Shown here: in pieces, positions 1 through 7,003 of the stretch
Position numbering within the stretch: position 1 is the stretch's first letter
Layout of the letters: the number at the start of each line of letters is the position of its first letter
Source of the DNA: an uncultured bacterium
GTDB taxonomy: Bacteria > Armatimonadota > HRBIN16
NCBI GenBank assembly: GCA_938027655.1
Contig: CALJAP010000059.1
Coordinates: 1 to 60,589, forward strand
Direction of reading: 5' to 3'
Length of the DNA: 60,589 bases
Notes under the pieces: model-generated
What the model was told of the DNA's origin: nothing
Database searches by the model: none
Seen by the model: the letters and a program-made list of their open reading frames with translations, nothing else
Program-made: the position numbers and the translations under genes

Positions 1-2
1 TC

Positions 3-38
3 GGCTACGGTGAGGAGTGGGAGGTTGTTGAGGAATGA
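3..38 (+). CDS. C-terminal end of an unidentified protein (partial)
   Basis: An open frame entering from the left edge reads GYGEEWEVVEE and stops with TGA at 36-38. A strong hairpin follows directly, as expected behind a gene end. Only eleven codons are visible, so no function can be given and the frame may be chance. Confidence 0.35.
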   Translation, partial: GYGEEWEVVEE

Positions 39-68
39 CGCGGGCAGGGCGCGTGCGCCCTGCCCGCC
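39..68. terminator. GC-rich hairpin between convergent genes
   Basis: A near-perfect inverted repeat (CGGGCAGGGC / GCCCTGCCCG around a short GCGT-type loop) sits between the stop of the partial plus-strand frame and the stop of the minus-strand sigma region 4 gene at 84. Neither side has a clear T tract, so it may work as a structural barrier or a weak bidirectional terminator. Confidence 0.5.
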
Positions 69-83
69 TACCTCAGCAGCCTG

Positions 84-344
84 TCACGCTTCCAGTGTCT
101 CTTTCAGCGAGCGCAGAGTTTGCCTCAGCACCTGTTCAACACGCCGTGTAGAAACATCTAGGATGTTGGCAATGGTGCTGGGATTATACTCCATACCGTA
201 GCGCAAGGCAATAATGGCGATGGCTTCGATTCCGCGTGTGGCGTAGATTCTGTGCAGAGCCTGCAGGAGGTCAGCGGAGCGTTCGGCGTGATGGAAGGCA
301 TCGGAAGCGTGACGGTCAGTGAGGTCTACGTAATGGTTGTGCAT
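84..344 (-). CDS. Sigma-70 region 4-like protein (second half of a split sigma factor)
   Basis: About 86 residues. The C-terminal half carries the sigma region 4 helix-turn-helix pattern: a helix around IYATRGIEAIAIIALRY, then NPSTIANILDVSTRRVEQ and a final helix with LRSLKETLE, the part that reads the -35 element. There is no region 2. The ATG at 344 has a Shine-Dalgarno (GCAGGAG) inside the last codons of the upstream gene and lies four bases past that gene's TAA, so the two are translationally coupled. A TTG further upstream (365) would extend it but has a poorer site. By family knowledge, ECF-type sigma factors carry regions 2 and 4 in one chain; here they appear as two proteins. It could instead be a stand-alone regulator with a region 4 fold. 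Confidence 0.7.
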   Translation of the reverse strand: MHNHYVDLTDRHASDAFHHAERSADLLQALHRIYATRGIEAIAIIALRYGMEYNPSTIANILDVSTRRVEQVLRQTLRSLKETLEA

Positions 345-348
345 GGCG

Positions 349-690
349 TTACTCCTGCGGTGCAATGTCTTCGAGTATAGCTTCCAACGAGACGGTAGGT
401 ATTCTGCTAATTCGGCGCAGCTCTTTGCGAATAGTGCTCTTGAAGTGGTGTCGTATTCTCCAGCTGAGCCACTGTTGGAGGGAGATTTTACTGTTTTGCT
501 GGTAGCGCGTCCACTGACGCCAGAGGGCGATTCTGAGCTCTTGCACTACATCTTCAGGGGACACGCAGAGGGTTTCTACCAAATAGCGGACATAACCTTT
601 GTGGACGCGCAGGTATTGTTGCAACACCTGTTCTGCTAAGGCGTCGCTATACACGGGGTTGCCCTGTAGGAGCGTATTCAGGTCTGTCAC
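349..690 (-). CDS. Sigma-70 region 2-like protein (first half of a split sigma factor)
   Basis: About 113 residues from a GTG at 690 preceded by GAGG at good spacing; the frame is open up to 816, but that extension overlaps a promoter and repeats. The segment SPEDVVQELRIALWRQW, then a basic helix LSWRIRHHFKSTIRKELRR, matches the general layout of sigma region 2 (core binding and -10 recognition). It ends in TAA four bases before the ATG of the region 4-like gene. Three 10-bp direct repeats lie just upstream. Together the two proteins would make one ECF-like sigma factor. A plain frameshifted single gene is possible, but the well-placed ribosome site of the second gene argues for two functional cistrons. 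Confidence 0.65.
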   Translation of the reverse strand: MTDLNTLLQGNPVYSDALAEQVLQQYLRVHKGYVRYLVETLCVSPEDVVQELRIALWRQWTRYQQNSKISLQQWLSWRIRHHFKSTIRKELRRISRIPTVSLEAILEDIAPQE

Positions 691-710
691 AGCAATCGCC
701 TCAGGTACTA

Positions 711-740
711 GATTGAACAGATTTGAACAGAATTGAACAG
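711..740. repeat. Three 10-bp direct repeats (xxTTGAACAG)
   Basis: GATTGAACAG, ATTTGAACAG and AATTGAACAG follow each other exactly, one DNA helical turn apart. They lie just upstream of the GTG start of the split sigma gene (minus strand) and 19 bases upstream of the plus-strand promoter at 760. The spacing puts all copies on one face of the helix, as in operator arrays. Confidence 0.7.
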
Positions 741-759
741 GCACAGCGTCGGAACGTGG

Positions 760-788
760 TTGACATCTTCTGCCCTGCGTGTTATGAT
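760..788 (+). promoter_or_regulatory. Consensus sigma70 promoter, plus strand
   Basis: TTGACA (760-765), a 17-base spacer and TATGAT (783-788). It fires rightward, away from the sigma genes. Downstream there is no convincing protein gene up to the tRNA at 981, but two clear hairpins lie at 796-824 and 851-886, so it may make a tRNA precursor with a structured leader or a separate small RNA. Confidence 0.65.
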
Positions 789-795
789 GAAAGTG

Positions 796-886
796 CCTGC
801 GCGGTGTGAGTGTCACCCGCAGGCGTGGCGTCCAGCAGTGGGCGTGCTGAACGCAGGAACATTCTACCGCTGTTCTCTTCCTGCGT
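796..886 (+). other. Two hairpins in the stretch upstream of the tRNA
   Basis: Hairpin one pairs CCTGC-GGTG with CACC-GCAGG (796-824). Hairpin two has a perfect 9-bp stem, ACGCAGGAA (851-859) with TTCCTGCGT (878-886), around an 18-base loop. They follow the promoter at 760-788. The rest of 690-980 holds no gene I can support. Confidence 0.45.
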
Positions 887-980
887 CAAGACCCCTCTGT
901 GAGAACGCCGGATTCCCGAAAATTGTCACAGTTTGGGACACAAGATGTAGTATGTTTCGCAGGCTATGAGCACAACATGT

Positions 981-1056
981 TGTGTTTTGGAGCAGCGGTC
1001 AGCTCGCCGGGCTCATAACCCGGAGGTCGAGGGTTCAAATCCCTCCCCCGCACCCA
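981..1056 (+). tRNA. tRNA-Met (CAT), initiator type, with mismatched acceptor stem
   Basis: The D stem GAGC/GCTC, anticodon stem CCGGG/CCCGG with loop CTCATAA, T stem GAGGG/CCCTC with loop TTCAAAT and a 3' end CCCCGCA-C-CCA fold as a tRNA. Three G:C pairs at the base of the anticodon stem are the initiator-tRNA hallmark. The 5' acceptor strand, however, reads TGTGTTT where TGCGGGG would be needed, leaving about three mispairs next to the body. A 14-bp palindrome CACAACATGTTGTG (971-984) runs into this 5' end. It may be a tRNA whose 5' end was replaced, or a pseudogene or integration scar, rather than a working initiator tRNA. Confidence 0.65.
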
Positions 1057-1077
1057 TTGCCCCTACAGGTTGTGCCT

Positions 1078-1356
1078 TCAGGCAATAGTATCAATCTGCC
1101 TCGCCATCTCGAAATCCTTCTCCGTCAAACCTCCTTCGGAATGGGTGGTCAAGTTCAGAATCACGGTTTTATAGTGAATCGCGATGTAGGGATGATGGTT
1201 CATCTTCTCCGCCAGCAACCCCACATGCACCACGAACGCCAGTGCCTCCCGGAAGTTGTTGAAGTTTATCGTTCGGGTAATCTCCTTGCCCAGCCGCTTC
1301 CACTGGGGAGTTTTTTGCAGCAGTTGAGCAATCTGTTCATCGCTTAGCAAAGCCAT
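1078..1356 (-). CDS. phhB: Pterin-4a-carbinolamine dehydratase (4a-hydroxytetrahydrobiopterin dehydratase)
   Basis: About 92 residues, usual for the family. It dehydrates 4a-hydroxytetrahydropterins in the cytoplasm, normally recycling the cofactor of aromatic amino-acid hydroxylases. The signature is visible: an N-terminal LLSDEQIAQLL helix, the HHPYIAIHYKTV segment with the paired histidines, then THSEGGLTEKD with the closing acidic residue. The ATG at 1356 was chosen over the frame's first start (1398) because AAAGGAGG lies just before it. It follows the MscS gene by 16 bases on the same strand, so the two are probably cotranscribed. No aromatic hydroxylase is in the window, so its real substrate here is unknown. 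Confidence 0.9.
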   Translation of the reverse strand: MALLSDEQIAQLLQKTPQWKRLGKEITRTINFNNFREALAFVVHVGLLAEKMNHHPYIAIHYKTVILNLTTHSEGGLTEKDFEMARQIDTIA

Positions 1357-1372
1357 TGGTGCACCTCCTTTG

Positions 1373-2164
1373 CTATACCAGCGGTACGCCCGCTTCACGT
1401 AGTCGTTGAAGCAGTAGTCCCCTCAGCTGTAGTTCGCGCACTTCACGCTCTTGTGCAGACACTTCACCGGTCAGGCGCAGAGTGACGGAAGCAGCGTCAA
1501 ACGCACTCACCCCCACCACCGGTCGCTCTATCCCTGCTTCGCTTGCAGCAGATTGTAACACCTCTGTTACCGCCTGCAGGTCGGCAGATGAAGCAACACG
1601 CATCTCCACACTCATCTTCACGCCCCCTACTCGCGAGTGGTTGATAACCAGGTTCACGTCTCCGTTGGCGATAACCACCATCCTCCCCTGTTCATCGCGC
1701 AGGCGGGTAGTGCGCATCCCCACCTCTTCCACAACACCACTGATGCCGCCAATCGTCACCACTTCGCCCACCACAAACTGGTTTTCCGCCAGCAGGAAAA
1801 AGCCTGAGATGACATCACGCACCAGCCGCTGCGCCCCAAAACCCACAGCCAGACCGGCTATCCCTGCCGTAGCCAGCAGAGGGGTGATATCGATGCCTAT
1901 CGCGCGCAGCGCCATCAAGATGGCAATAATCAACAGGGTGTACTCTATGATGCTGCGTATCAGGTTGCCCAGCGTGCGAATGCGCGGCTTCTGTGCGGCA
2001 ATACGCTCCACGCTTTCTAGGCGGTTCACCGTCGTACGCGCCAACCGCGCAACCAGAAAGCGCACGACCAGATACAGCAGGACAATCTTGAGCAGCTGCA
2101 AGCCCGCGTCCACACTGCGCTGCAAATGCTCTTCCAATTTGAACCGGCTCCACCAGTCGGGCAT
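1373..2164 (-). CDS. MscS-family mechanosensitive ion channel
   Basis: 263 residues in the size range of small-conductance channels. After a short basic N-terminus come hydrophobic segments (about 18-40, 70-90 and 93-115), the last being the Gly/Ala-rich pore helix (LLATAGIAGLAVGFGAQ) typical of MscS TM3. The cytoplasmic beta domain follows (EVVTIGGISGVVEEVGMRTT, then the arginine-rich strands). The family opens under membrane tension to release solutes during osmotic downshock. The ATG at 2164 has GAGAGGTG upstream. It is divergent from the CRP-like regulator, with a CRP-type operator at 2233-2248 between them. Confidence 0.9.
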   Translation of the reverse strand: MPDWWSRFKLEEHLQRSVDAGLQLLKIVLLYLVVRFLVARLARTTVNRLESVERIAAQKPRIRTLGNLIRSIIEYTLLIIAILMALRAIGIDITPLLATAGIAGLAVGFGAQRLVRDVISGFFLLAENQFVVGEVVTIGGISGVVEEVGMRTTRLRDEQGRMVVIANGDVNLVINHSRVGGVKMSVEMRVASSADLQAVTEVLQSAASEAGIERPVVGVSAFDAASVTLRLTGEVSAQEREVRELQLRGLLLQRLREAGVPLV

Positions 2165-2232
2165 GATTTCACCTCTCGCTCATAGAATATCAGCTCGAAC
2201 ACTACCTGTGCAAGGCACAGGCTCAAACCCGA

Positions 2233-2248
2233 TGTGATTTGAGTCACC
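2233..2248. promoter_or_regulatory. CRP-type operator TGTGA-N6-TCACC
   Basis: TGTGATTTGAGTCACC matches the CRP dyad TGTGA-N6-TCACA with one difference. It lies 66 bases before the CRP-like gene start (2314) and 69 before the divergent MscS gene. A second site with nearly the same core lies at 3344-3359. The regulator next door has the RExxxR recognition helix expected for GTGA half sites, so autoregulation is a reasonable inference. Confidence 0.6.
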
Positions 2249-2313
2249 ACACAGCAGGCGTCTCTGCCAAAGCAGGTACAATAAGAAACAGGTATCTCGG
2301 CTCGGGAGAAGCG

Positions 2314-2985
2314 ATGGAAGCACTGGAAGCTCTCAGACGCGTACTGTTTCTGCGTGATGCAGATGAGCAGATTCTGCATGGTTTGCTCACTCGTGCGCGC
2401 ACGATGAACGTGGCACGTGGTGAGGTGCTTTTCCTACGAGGCGAACCGTGTCATGGGTTATATATTGTCCTGCACGGCGCCATTCGCCTCTACAACAGCA
2501 GCTCCAGCGGTAGAGAACAGGTTATCGGCGTGGAGCGCAGCGGTTCCGTCATCGGCGAGCTGCCACTCTTTGATGGCGGCAACCAGCCCTACTCGGCAGA
2601 AGCGATGATGCCTTCTCGTTTGCTCTTCATCCCTCGCGACCACTTTCTCAACATACTCCACACTCACCCCCAGCTGATGCAAGCTGCGCTACGTGCGCTG
2701 GCGATTCGAGTGCGTCGGTTGTTGCATCTGGTGGAAGAGCTCTCTCTGCATGAGGTACCCGAGCGCATCGCCCGCTATCTGCTGGCGCAGGCAAAAGAAA
2801 GGGGTACCTCTTTCACCCTCGACTACACTCATGCCGAGCTGGCAGCCCAGCTGGGCACGGTGCGCGAAGTGGTCACGCGCACTCTCAACCGCTTCCGCAA
2901 AGCGGGCTGGATTGCCGTGCAGAACGGGCAAATTACTGTAATAGACCCGGAAGCCTTGCAGGCGCTAGCCTGTAGCGAGGACTAG
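2314..2985 (+). CDS. Crp/Fnr-family transcriptional regulator
   Basis: About 223 residues. Residues about 10-120 form a cyclic-nucleotide-binding jelly roll ([20 protein letters not shown], then [13 protein letters not shown]); a long dimer helix follows; the C-terminal winged helix has [25 protein letters not shown] aligns with the Arg-Glu-Arg set that CRP uses to read GTGA, not the Glu-Ser-Arg set of FNR. The N-terminal Fe-S cysteines of FNR are absent. The ATG at 2314 follows GGGAG; the frame's earlier start at 2239 has no ribosome site and falls inside the operator. Its TAG overlaps the stop of the convergent ferredoxin in the shared sequence CTAG. The effector is not evident from sequence. 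Confidence 0.85.
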   Translation: MEALEALRRVLFLRDADEQILHGLLTRARTMNVARGEVLFLRGEPCHGLYIVLHGAIRLYNSSSSGREQVIGVERSGSVIGELPLFDGGNQPYSAEAMMPSRLLFIPRDHFLNILHTHPQLMQAALRALAIRVRRLLHLVEELSLHEVPERIARYLLAQAKERGTSFTLDYTHAELAAQLGTVREVVTRTLNRFRKAGWIAVQNGQITVIDPEALQALACSED

Positions 2986-3260
2986 CCGCCTACCTGACCG
3001 CTGGCGAATGCCTCGCGGTTAATACGGATAAAGTGCTGCCACTGGCTGGGCACATCCGTCTCCGCAAAAATCGCGCTGACGGGGCACTCCGGCTCGCACA
3101 GCCCGCAGTCGATGCACTCGTCCGGGTTAATGAACAGCATGTCGTAGCTGGTGCCGTCGCTATCGGTGAAGACGCCTTCCTTGATGCAATCTACCGGGCA
3201 AACCGCCACGCAAGCCTTGTCTTTCACGCCAATACAGGGTTCAGCAATCACGTACGCCAT
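2982..3260 (-). CDS. Seven-iron type ferredoxin
   Basis: 92 residues. Cysteines sit at about 9, 17, 21 and 25 (C-x7-C-x3-C-x3-C) and at 49, 52, 55 and 59 ([11 protein letters not shown]). This spacing is that of ferredoxins with one [3Fe-4S] and one [4Fe-4S] cluster, small cytoplasmic electron carriers. [15 protein letters not shown] is the usual family signature. The start is preceded by an AAGGAGG-like site. Upstream at 3344-3359 lies a CRP-like operator matching the one before the neighbouring regulator, so expression may be tied to it. The partner enzyme is not evident in the window. Confidence 0.92.
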   Translation of the reverse strand: MAYVIAEPCIGVKDKACVAVCPVDCIKEGVFTDSDGTSYDMLFINPDECIDCGLCEPECPVSAIFAETDVPSQWQHFIRINREAFASGQVGG

Positions 3261-3343
3261 TTTGAACTCTTAACCTCCTTTGGGAAGTTCATCGGAGTGC
3301 CTGTGGCACTGTTTTCATCCTATCCCAGCAGAGCGAAAAGTGC

Positions 3344-3359
3344 CGTGATTTAAGTCACA
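3344..3359. promoter_or_regulatory. CRP-type operator CGTGA-N6-TCACA
   Basis: CGTGATTTAAGTCACA has the same GTGATTT(A/G)AGTCAC core as the site at 2233-2248. It lies 84 bases upstream of the ferredoxin start. The repeat of a 14-base core at two places around the CRP-like gene is unlikely by chance. Confidence 0.6.
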
Positions 3360-3383
3360 GAGCATGATTATCGTAAGATGAGA

Positions 3384-3410
3384 GGGCGAGGCTCCGTGCG
3401 AGCCGCTGAC
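3384..3410. repeat. Dispersed palindromic repeat, AGGGCGAGGCTCC type
   Basis: AGGGCGAGGCTCCGTGCGAG recurs in closely related form at about 9653-9680 and, inverted, at about 51529-51553. Its core is a GGCTC / GAGCC hairpin. All copies are between genes. No coding content; probably a small non-autonomous repeat family of this genome. Confidence 0.55.
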
Positions 3411-3491
3411 CTTTCGTCAAAGGCACACGGACACGCACTACCCCAAACAGCGTGGTCACGACGGAGTGTGACCCCCCAACAATTTCAGAGT

Positions 3492-3519
3492 AGGGGGCAG
3501 ACCTCTGTTTCTGCCCCCT
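3492..3519 (-). terminator. Hairpin behind feoB
   Basis: AGGGGGCAGA (3492-3501) pairs perfectly with TCTGCCCCCT (3510-3519) around eight bases, six bases past the feoB stop. There is no strong T run. The rest of 3361-3524 contains a second small hairpin (GGTCAC/GTGACC near 3449-3473) and the dispersed repeat, but no gene. Confidence 0.55.
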
Positions 3520-3524
3520 ATACC

Positions 3525-5708
3525 TCATAGGTGCAGCGATCGTACGACGGCGTTCAACACCAGAAGCACACCGAAGGCGATGCCCAGAGGTAGCAACGTA
3601 GCAACCCACGCCCACTTCGCGCTTTTGGTTTCGCGCCATATCGTCAGAATGGTCGTGGAGCACGGGTTGTGCAGCAGCGAAAAGAGCATCAAGCTGATAG
3701 CGGTCATCGTCGTCCAGCCGTGTTGTTCTACCAGCAGGCGATGCAGGTCGTTCAGGCTCTCCAGTTCGGTCATCATACCCGCGCCCATGTAGGTCATGAT
3801 AATCGTAGGCACAACAATCTCGTTGGCAGGGATGGCAATGATATACGCCAGCAACACCACGCCGTCCAGCCCGATAGCGCGTCCAACGGGGTCCAGCCAG
3901 CCGGATATCCACTGCGACAGGCTCTGCCCGCCCGCGTGCATGTTAGCCAGCAACCAGATAACCCCACCCGCTGGCGCAGCCATGACCACCGCGCGCCACA
4001 ACACCAGCAAGGTGCGGTCAATCAGAGAGGTGTACAGCACCGCCAGCACGTTGGGTTTACGGTATGGGGGTAGCTCCAGGGTGAAACTGCTGGCTTCGCC
4101 CCTTAACACAGTGCGCGATAGCCCCGCGGATACGATGAAAGTGGTCAACACACCCACCATTACCACAGCAAGCAGTGCGCCGGCAGCTGCCGCCGCGGCG
4201 AATGCGGGCGGAAACGCTGCTGCCACAAATAGCGAACTCATGGTAATCAACAGAGGCCATCGCCCATTGCAGGGCATGAAGTTGTTAGTGAGGATGGCAA
4301 TCAACCGTTCGCGTGGCGAGTTGATAATGCGCGTTGCTACCACGCCTGCCGCGTTACAGCCTAACCCCATTGCCATCGTCAACGCCTGCTTGCCGTGTGC
4401 ACCCGCCTTCTTAAAAAACCTGTCCATATTGAACGCCACACGCGGCAGATAGCCCATATCCTCCAAGATGGTGAATATCGGGAAGAAGATTGCCATCGGT
4501 GGGAGCATGACGGAGACCACCCACGCCAGCCCCCGATAGATGCCATGCCACAGAAAGCCGGTGAGCCACCAGGGTGCGCCCAGCGCGTTGAACAGGGTGC
4601 TGCCTTTCGATTCCAACCAGAACAACCCTGCCGCGATAAACTCGGAAATCACGTTCGCGCCCTGAATGGTAACCCAGAAAACCCCCATCAGCAGCAATCC
4701 CATGATGGGCAGTCCCCAGACGCGCGAGGTAAGAATCCTGTCCAGCCGCTGGTCCCAGTCCCAGCGACGCTCGCCCTTCCGGTGCACTACTTTCCGGGCG
4801 ATGGCTTCTGCTTCAGCGTACAGTGATTCCACCATACGGTCGCGGAAGGAACCCTCTAGCTGGCGCTGCAACCTTTCAACATGTGAAAGAATATGGGCGG
4901 CGTGCGCACGTGCAATCGCCATCTCCTGCTCGCCGGCGTCACTTCTGGCAAGGCGTAGCAGCTCACCGTTCTCCAGCGAGCGACGCACGTTGTAGTCACC
5001 GTCTAGCAAGCGCATCGCTACCCAGCGACCGTTGGGAAGGTCGGGATAGGCTTGTTGTATCACAGGCACCAGTTCCGCCAGAGCCTGCTCCACCTTCTCG
5101 TCCACCTTCACCCGACGCGGCGAGGCGCGGAGCCTGCCCTGCACCAGCTCTGCCACCGTTTGCATCAGCAAGCCAAGTCCCGTGCCCTGCCGCGCTGCGG
5201 TAGGCACAACGGGCACGCCCAGCTCCCGCGCCAGCGCACGATGGTCTATCTCGATGCCTTTGCGTTCTGCCTCATCCATCAAGTTCAGGCATACCACCAC
5301 GCGGTCGGTAATCTCCAGTACCTGCAGCACCAGGTTCAGGTTGCGTTCCAGCGCGGTGGCATCCACCACCACCACCACGACGTCGGGTTTGGTAAACAGC
5401 ACGAAGTCTCGCGCGACCTCTTCGTCCACCGAGGCGGAGAGCAAGGAGTAGGTACCCGGCAGGTCCACGATTTTGTATCGCTTGCCGTTGAACTCGAACG
5501 CGCCCTCCATCCGTGTGACCGTCTTGCCGGGCCAGTTGCCGGTGTGCTGGCGCAAGCCGGTGAGCGCGTTGAACACGGTGCTCTTGCCGGTGTTCGGATT
5601 GCCAGCCAGCGCCAGCACATAGTCGAAGGAGTCCACACGCACGCCCATCTGCACCAGATGTTCACGCAACGCGCACGACTCACAGCCTTGACCGGTTACC
5701 TCTCTCAT
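3525..5708 (-). CDS. feoB: Ferrous iron transporter FeoB
   Basis: 727 residues, normal for FeoB, the inner-membrane Fe(II) importer with a cytoplasmic GTPase domain. G1 is GNPNTGKST (36-44), G3 is DLPGTYSL (82-89) and G4 is NLMD (142-145). The helical domain follows (about 195-310), then the membrane region with the two Gate segments, including TILEDMGYLPR and MGLGCNAAGVVATR. A CxxC (Cys9, Cys12) precedes the G domain. The ATG at 5708 has GGAG at fair spacing. It is the second gene of the operon, 34 bases after the DtxR-FeoA regulator, which supplies the FeoA-type domains. No separate feoA or feoC gene is seen. Confidence 0.97.
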   Translation of the reverse strand: MREVTGQGCESCALREHLVQMGVRVDSFDYVLALAGNPNTGKSTVFNALTGLRQHTGNWPGKTVTRMEGAFEFNGKRYKIVDLPGTYSLLSASVDEEVARDFVLFTKPDVVVVVVDATALERNLNLVLQVLEITDRVVVCLNLMDEAERKGIEIDHRALARELGVPVVPTAARQGTGLGLLMQTVAELVQGRLRASPRRVKVDEKVEQALAELVPVIQQAYPDLPNGRWVAMRLLDGDYNVRRSLENGELLRLARSDAGEQEMAIARAHAAHILSHVERLQRQLEGSFRDRMVESLYAEAEAIARKVVHRKGERRWDWDQRLDRILTSRVWGLPIMGLLLMGVFWVTIQGANVISEFIAAGLFWLESKGSTLFNALGAPWWLTGFLWHGIYRGLAWVVSVMLPPMAIFFPIFTILEDMGYLPRVAFNMDRFFKKAGAHGKQALTMAMGLGCNAAGVVATRIINSPRERLIAILTNNFMPCNGRWPLLITMSSLFVAAAFPPAFAAAAAAGALLAVVMVGVLTTFIVSAGLSRTVLRGEASSFTLELPPYRKPNVLAVLYTSLIDRTLLVLWRAVVMAAPAGGVIWLLANMHAGGQSLSQWISGWLDPVGRAIGLDGVVLLAYIIAIPANEIVVPTIIMTYMGAGMMTELESLNDLHRLLVEQHGWTTMTAISLMLFSLLHNPCSTTILTIWRETKSAKWAWVATLLPLGIAFGVLLVLNAVVRSLHL

Positions 5709-5742
5709 CTCATCTCTCCACCTTGCTCAATGACATCAACCA

Positions 5743-6798
5743 CTATGCGGTTCTTTGCTCCACACTCTTGTGCTCCTCATGCAGGGGCGCATCGCGCCCG
5801 TCGCGCCTCACCCAAATCCAGTCCGCCTGTTCGCGTCTCAGGGCGATTAGTGTGTCGCGCACGCGATACGCCACAGGGTCGCCGAAAGCGGAGCGCATGA
5901 CCACTTCGATTTCCGCACCGGGGGTGATGCCCAGGTCCAGAAACCGCCGGCGTGTTAGCCCCTGACAAGCCTCATCGATACGCAACACGGTTGCCCGCTC
6001 GCCCGGTTCCAACGAACCCAATCGTTCTCCCGGGGCGACACGCGCTCCGGGCAGGGCTTCGCGCACGCTGATGTTCGCCGCTACCACCGGCGCGAGCACA
6101 TGCTCATCGGTGTCGCTCTCCAGCACGATTCGCGTCGGCGAGCGCTCCACAACCCGCACCACCATGCCGGGGCGCAATCCCTCCGCCACAATCTGCGCGT
6201 ACACGTGCGAAGGCTCATCTTCCACATGTACGATTTGCGCGGGCTTGTCTATCGGAAACTCCACCAGCGACTGTGCTTCTATCTCCGGCATCTGGCCGCT
6301 GGCAGAAGGGATGGGGTCGCCATGCGGGTCGGAAGTGGGATGTCCCATGTAGGCGTCCAGCTGCTCTATCTGCTGGGGCGTCAGGGCGTGCCCCATGCGG
6401 TGCGCAAAATCGTGCACTTCGGTCGGTGCAACGGAGGTCTCGTAGGCAAGGTAACGCTCGAACAGACGATGCGCCCGCACCACTTGAATAGCTAGCCGGT
6501 GTCCTTCTGGGGTCAAACTCAAGCCGCCCGCGGTGGCACGCAACAACCCCTGCGTTTCCATGCGCTGCGCCAGAACTGCAGCCAGTCGGGTGGGAACATC
6601 CAGTGCCCCAGCCAGAGATTCTACAGACGCCAGCCGCCCGTCGTGCTCGCGCTGATGCAGGTGCATCAGCGCATCCTCAATCGCCTCGCGCGAACGCAAC
6701 CACCGCTTCTGCCTCCAGCGCGAAATCACACCCCATTGCGGTGCGAACAATAATAGCAGTACAATAACCGAAGCAACCAGGTAACCGTTTTCTAACAT
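5743..6798 (-). CDS. Membrane-anchored DtxR-type regulator fused to two FeoA-like domains
   Basis: 351 residues from ATG 6798 (AAAGG upstream; the frame's first start at 6948 overlaps the promoter). Residues 5-24 are a transmembrane helix followed by a basic stretch. Residues 34-100 are a winged helix like DtxR/MntR, and 105-165 the metal-binding/dimer domain, ending in the family motif MGHPTSDPHGDPIP. Two SH3-like FeoA-type domains follow, about 185-250 and 260-330 (LTRRRFLDLGITPGAEIEVV is typical FeoA). DtxR proteins repress metal uptake when bound to Fe or Mn; FeoA assists FeoB. A fused protein heading the feoB operon could sense iron at the membrane and touch both DNA and FeoB; that is inference. 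Upstream lie a promoter and a Fur-box-like palindrome. Confidence 0.88.
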   Translation of the reverse strand: MLENGYLVASVIVLLLLFAPQWGVISRWRQKRWLRSREAIEDALMHLHQREHDGRLASVESLAGALDVPTRLAAVLAQRMETQGLLRATAGGLSLTPEGHRLAIQVVRAHRLFERYLAYETSVAPTEVHDFAHRMGHALTPQQIEQLDAYMGHPTSDPHGDPIPSASGQMPEIEAQSLVEFPIDKPAQIVHVEDEPSHVYAQIVAEGLRPGMVVRVVERSPTRIVLESDTDEHVLAPVVAANISVREALPGARVAPGERLGSLEPGERATVLRIDEACQGLTRRRFLDLGITPGAEIEVVMRSAFGDPVAYRVRDTLIALRREQADWIWVRRDGRDAPLHEEHKSVEQRTA

Positions 6799-6811
6799 AT
6801 CTATACCTTTC

Positions 6812-6826
6812 TGAGAATCATTCTCA
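6812..6826. promoter_or_regulatory. Fur-box-like palindrome TGAGAATCATTCTCA
   Basis: A perfect 7-1-7 dyad differing from the Fur core TGATAATnATTATCA at one position per half. It sits about six bases downstream of the -10 of the feo promoter, over the likely transcription start, a position suited to repression. No fur gene is in the window, so the bound protein might be an unseen Fur or the DtxR-type regulator encoded just downstream. Confidence 0.7.
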
Positions 6827-6831
6827 ATAAG

Positions 6832-6860
6832 ATTGTACCCGCTGGCGCACTCTTTATCAA
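6832..6860 (-). promoter_or_regulatory. Promoter of the feo operon
   Basis: On the minus strand TTGATA (6860-6855), a 17-base spacer and TACAAT (6837-6832), about 34 bases before the regulator's ATG. Combined with the palindrome at 6812-6826 it forms a compact iron-control region. Confidence 0.7.
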
Positions 6861-7003
6861 GAACTGTTCCCGGCGCAGCCCCCTTTTCTCCTGCATAAAA
6901 GTTGCGATGCGCTGCCACAGGCAAGGCAAGAACAGGATACAGCCCCACGCAGCACGTATTCTACAGCAGGTTGTTATCCACAGGAACAGGAGGACAACAG
7001 ATA

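Noticed and set aside
349-365. Programmed frameshift joining the two sigma halves
   Set aside because: No slippery sequence is visible, and the second frame has its own ATG and well-spaced ribosome site.
789-980. 6S RNA or tmRNA
   Set aside because: Neither the long bulged hairpin of 6S nor a tRNA-Ala-like end with a tag frame is present.
2314-2985. FNR-type oxygen sensor
   Set aside because: The N-terminal cysteine cluster is absent and the recognition helix is CRP-like.
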